The translations under genes were made by a program, and so were the position numbers. Below the pieces are notes generated by a model, which searched no databases, was not told the origin of the DNA, and saw nothing but the letters and a program-made list of their open reading frames with translations. 64,000 nt of DNA, taken from contig OX485806.1 of assembly GCA_950295325.1 (NCBI GenBank), positions 55,733,169 through 55,797,168 of the forward strand, given 5' to 3'. This document shows positions 61,970-64,000 of this stretch, piece by piece (position 1 is the stretch's first letter; each line of letters starts with the position of its first letter). The stretch comes from Polytrichum commune. Its lineage: Eukaryota; Streptophyta; Polytrichopsida; Polytrichales; Polytrichaceae.

Positions 61970-62942
61970 TGTTGCCTCCATGAAGAGTGCCTGAAACACC
62001 ATGGGCACAATGGGCAATCCAGAGTAACACCTGGAATTTGTGGCGTCATTGGTGAGAATGACCAAGTGATCCAAGTGTGAGTGAGGGGCCCCAACGTTGA
62101 GAACGTCTCCCACCCACGAAGACTAGGAGTCACGAGGGTAAGGCCATGAACTATGAATAACTTATAGTGTTCGGGATCTACAATGCTCGAGAGCACATGA
62201 ATTGAAGGTTTGAGCTAGGAGATATGTCAATTTGAGTGGGCACTGCCTAGGGACATCGCCCTAGGACATTAGTGACCTGGGAGTAGCGGCTAAGACTGCC
62301 TAGATTTGAGCAGCCATAACTTCCTCAATACTTGCTTAAATAAGGCATGTTAAAGGTCCATCAACATGTATGCAAAGAATAATTCCTAGTAAAGTGGTTT
62401 TTTGATGCATCAAGAATTATGAAAAGAAATTATGTTGGTTTGAAATTATTGGGGGCTTCTTAGTCCCAATGGATAAGGAAAAATGTTTACTTGGCCTCAA
62501 CCCTTGGGACATAGATAATTTTTTTTTGACAGTAGAGTAGGGCCCTGCCCAAAATCCTAGACGTTTATATGGGTGATGCGATGTGGCTGACTGAACCCAC
62601 CTGATGTTGAATGGCATGGCCTTCATGAGCATTGGCTCAACGTAGGGGCATAAATGCCTAATATGATTCGGGTTGTAATAATGTTGATCATTCAATGCGA
62701 TGATCAATTTAAGATGGGACTTCCATGGATGAAAATCCACATTTAACTATTGGTTATTAATTAAGATGAGAGTCCTAAATGCAAGTGTAGGATAGTTGGT
62801 TCCCTACCTATGAGCTAAAGATGTCCACGGTATGGGGAGCTAATCATTTGCCTGGATGGAATGCGAAGGGTTAGTGCTGGTGATCCTGCTAGAATTGAAA
62901 AATGACCAAAATAATTAAGGGGAGCTAGTAAGGGTTACAACA
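61970..62942 (+). mobile_element. LTR copy 3 of the ~970-bp family
   Basis: The 973-bp segment starts TGTTGCCTCCATGAAGAG and ends GGGTTACAACA, similar throughout to copy 2 and to copy 1 in reverse complement. CGTGG occurs immediately on both sides (61965-61969 and 62943-62947), as expected for a solo LTR. However, TGGTGTCAAATC at 62945 also resembles the initiator-tRNA-Met primer site TGGTATCAGAGC, and gag remains follow on the same strand. It may therefore be the 5' LTR of a truncated element. Confidence 0.85.
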
Positions 62943-62992
62943 CGTGGTGTCAAATCAAGGTTCTAATATTTGAACTAGCATTTTGAAGAAGA

Positions 62993-63745
62993 GATGGCTA
63001 TCAAACGTGAGATTGATGACGGTAAGTCCGGGGTGTCTTAAAATATGCAATATTCAAAATGGAACAAAGATCATGTCCAAGAGAATTTTGACCTCGCTAT
63101 TGATCTAATAACAATGTGGGGATGATGGTGGATTTGGTGAGGTAATGGAAGAATCCCTTGAAAGGACTCCCACAAACCTCAAAGAAAAAATTAGAAACTA
63201 TATTTTTTAATGCACTCAAAAGCTTGGAAAATGATGATGTTGGATTAAAATGCATGAGTTCATAGACTCTACGTATCAAAAACTGAAGTGTGATAAGGAA
63301 AAGGGTCAGAGAAGACAAAATGATCAAACTCCTCATGATGCAAGGTATTAGGCCTTCTTCTTTAACAAAGAAATTGGCTAAAGTAAACATGCCAAATATT
63401 TTCTTAAAGCTTGGCGAAGCAAAAAATGTGAAAATATTTGTGTTAGAATTAAAAAACTACTATGATGTCCAAAGACCTGAGGTGGACAAGAAGGTTGTCA
63501 TAGTAGTTACATTTTTGAAAGACCGTGCGCTTGAGTGGTGGACTAGAAAAAATGCGCAAGAGCTTGAGGTGGTGGCAAACTTGATTTAGATTGGCTTTAA
63601 GTTGTATTTGTTCAATGGTTTAAGCTGGGGTACAAAGAATTGTGTGAAGAAATGAATTTGGTGCAAATGAAGCATACTTTGGCTCCTAAAGCATGTGCAC
63701 GATTTTAATGCCCAAATGAACACTACACCTAAGGTGGGTTGTAGA
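62993..63745 (+). pseudogene. Ty3/gypsy gag remnant
   Basis: The best frame (63290-63589) reads MPNIFLKLGEAKNVKIFVLE and ends FLKDRALEWWTRKNAQELEV; the VxFLKDRALEWW block is the conserved core of gypsy gag proteins. After a stop, other frames continue FKLGYKELCEEMNLVQMKHT, then VHDFNAQMNTTPKV. Stops and frameshifts break it. It may belong to the element whose 5' LTR is 61970-62942. Confidence 0.72.
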
Positions 63746-63945
63746 AATGGATGGTAGATGTTTGGTTGGGGCCCTATCTCGTTCGCGAGGCATTCCCCAA
63801 CAATTCATTACAATTGGAGACATGAAATGGCGAGAGCTTTCCAACTCGCACCTCCTGTAGTCGATGCAAAGAGTACCGAGCTTGAAGCACCAACTTGCCT
63901 GCGAAGCAAGAGATTCTGAATCCATCCCCTGATGGTCGCCAGTTA
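63746..63945 (-). mobile_element. Leader with PBS-like site of a minus-strand element
   Basis: In reverse complement the LTR edge is followed by TAAC and then TGGCGACCATCAGGGGAT, a tRNA-Asp-like primer site, and a GC-richer leader. The arrangement matches that at 3525-3547 (CTCACA, TAAA, TGGTGCG). Confidence 0.45.
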
Positions 63946-64000
63946 TGTGAGCCCAAAATTGCGCCCACATGTCTTATCAAGCGTAAAAATTACGAAAACC
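63946..64000 (-). mobile_element. Edge of an LTR related to the 782-3525 segment
   Basis: It starts TGTGAGCCCAAAATTGCGCC, nearly identical to the start of the 782 segment and to the complement of 3214-3241. The rest lies outside the window. Confidence 0.6.

Noticed and set aside
1..64000. Organellar DNA insertions
   Set aside because: I recognised no plastid or mitochondrial gene sequence.

Overview
This window reads as nuclear DNA of a land plant. It is clearly AT-rich, holds one plant-type housekeeping gene, and is otherwise filled with decayed, repeatedly nested transposable elements. There are no bacterial operons, rRNA or CRISPR arrays. Two Tc1/mariner remnants have DD34E spacing, a type I associate more with animals and fungi than with flowering plants. 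That, together with an intronless APC1, makes me lean weakly towards a non-flowering lineage (bryophyte, lycophyte or fern). This is inference; the sequence does not fix the species.

The only intact cellular gene is on the minus strand at 36562-42462. It is one uninterrupted 1,966-codon reading frame for APC1, the largest scaffold subunit of the anaphase-promoting complex, with a GC-rich 5' flank and a TATA-like box near 42790-42802. Its 3' flank (about 35500-36561) is less AT-rich than the rest but holds no gene I recognise.

Layout. 1-11.2 kb is a four-layer nest: a minus-strand Ty3/gypsy pol remnant (1-270 plus about 9400-10520) is split by a Tc1-like element with very long inverted repeats (about 276-9400). 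That element was in turn hit by three LTR-type insertions (782-about 4262, 4627-5597, 6204-9033). 12.7-19.1 kb is a second nest: a roughly 970-bp LTR is split by a Ty1/copia element (13264-18855, target duplication AAAGT). The copia element is split by a Mutator-like element with a 9-bp target duplication and an unidentified 251-codon ORF, and by a further 0.92-kb insertion. 24.7 and 33.8 kb hold two related PIF/Harbinger-like non-autonomous elements with 3-bp duplications. 43.4-44.4 kb is a second Tc1 remnant, 46.3-47.5 kb a hAT element with an 8-bp duplication, and 60.4-61.5 kb a CACTA element carrying an AT satellite and a tRNA-derived SINE. 62-64 kb holds a third copy of the roughly 970-bp LTR followed by gypsy gag remains and the edge of another LTR.

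The least explained signal is the ORF inside the Mutator-like element (14557-15312, minus strand). A degenerate relative of the same protein lies at about 48620-49180, also on the minus strand, so an undescribed, repetitive, element-associated protein family may be present. The long AT-rich stretches 19.5-24.7, 25.1-33.8, 44.4-46.3 and 49.2-60.3 kb hold no gene I can support.
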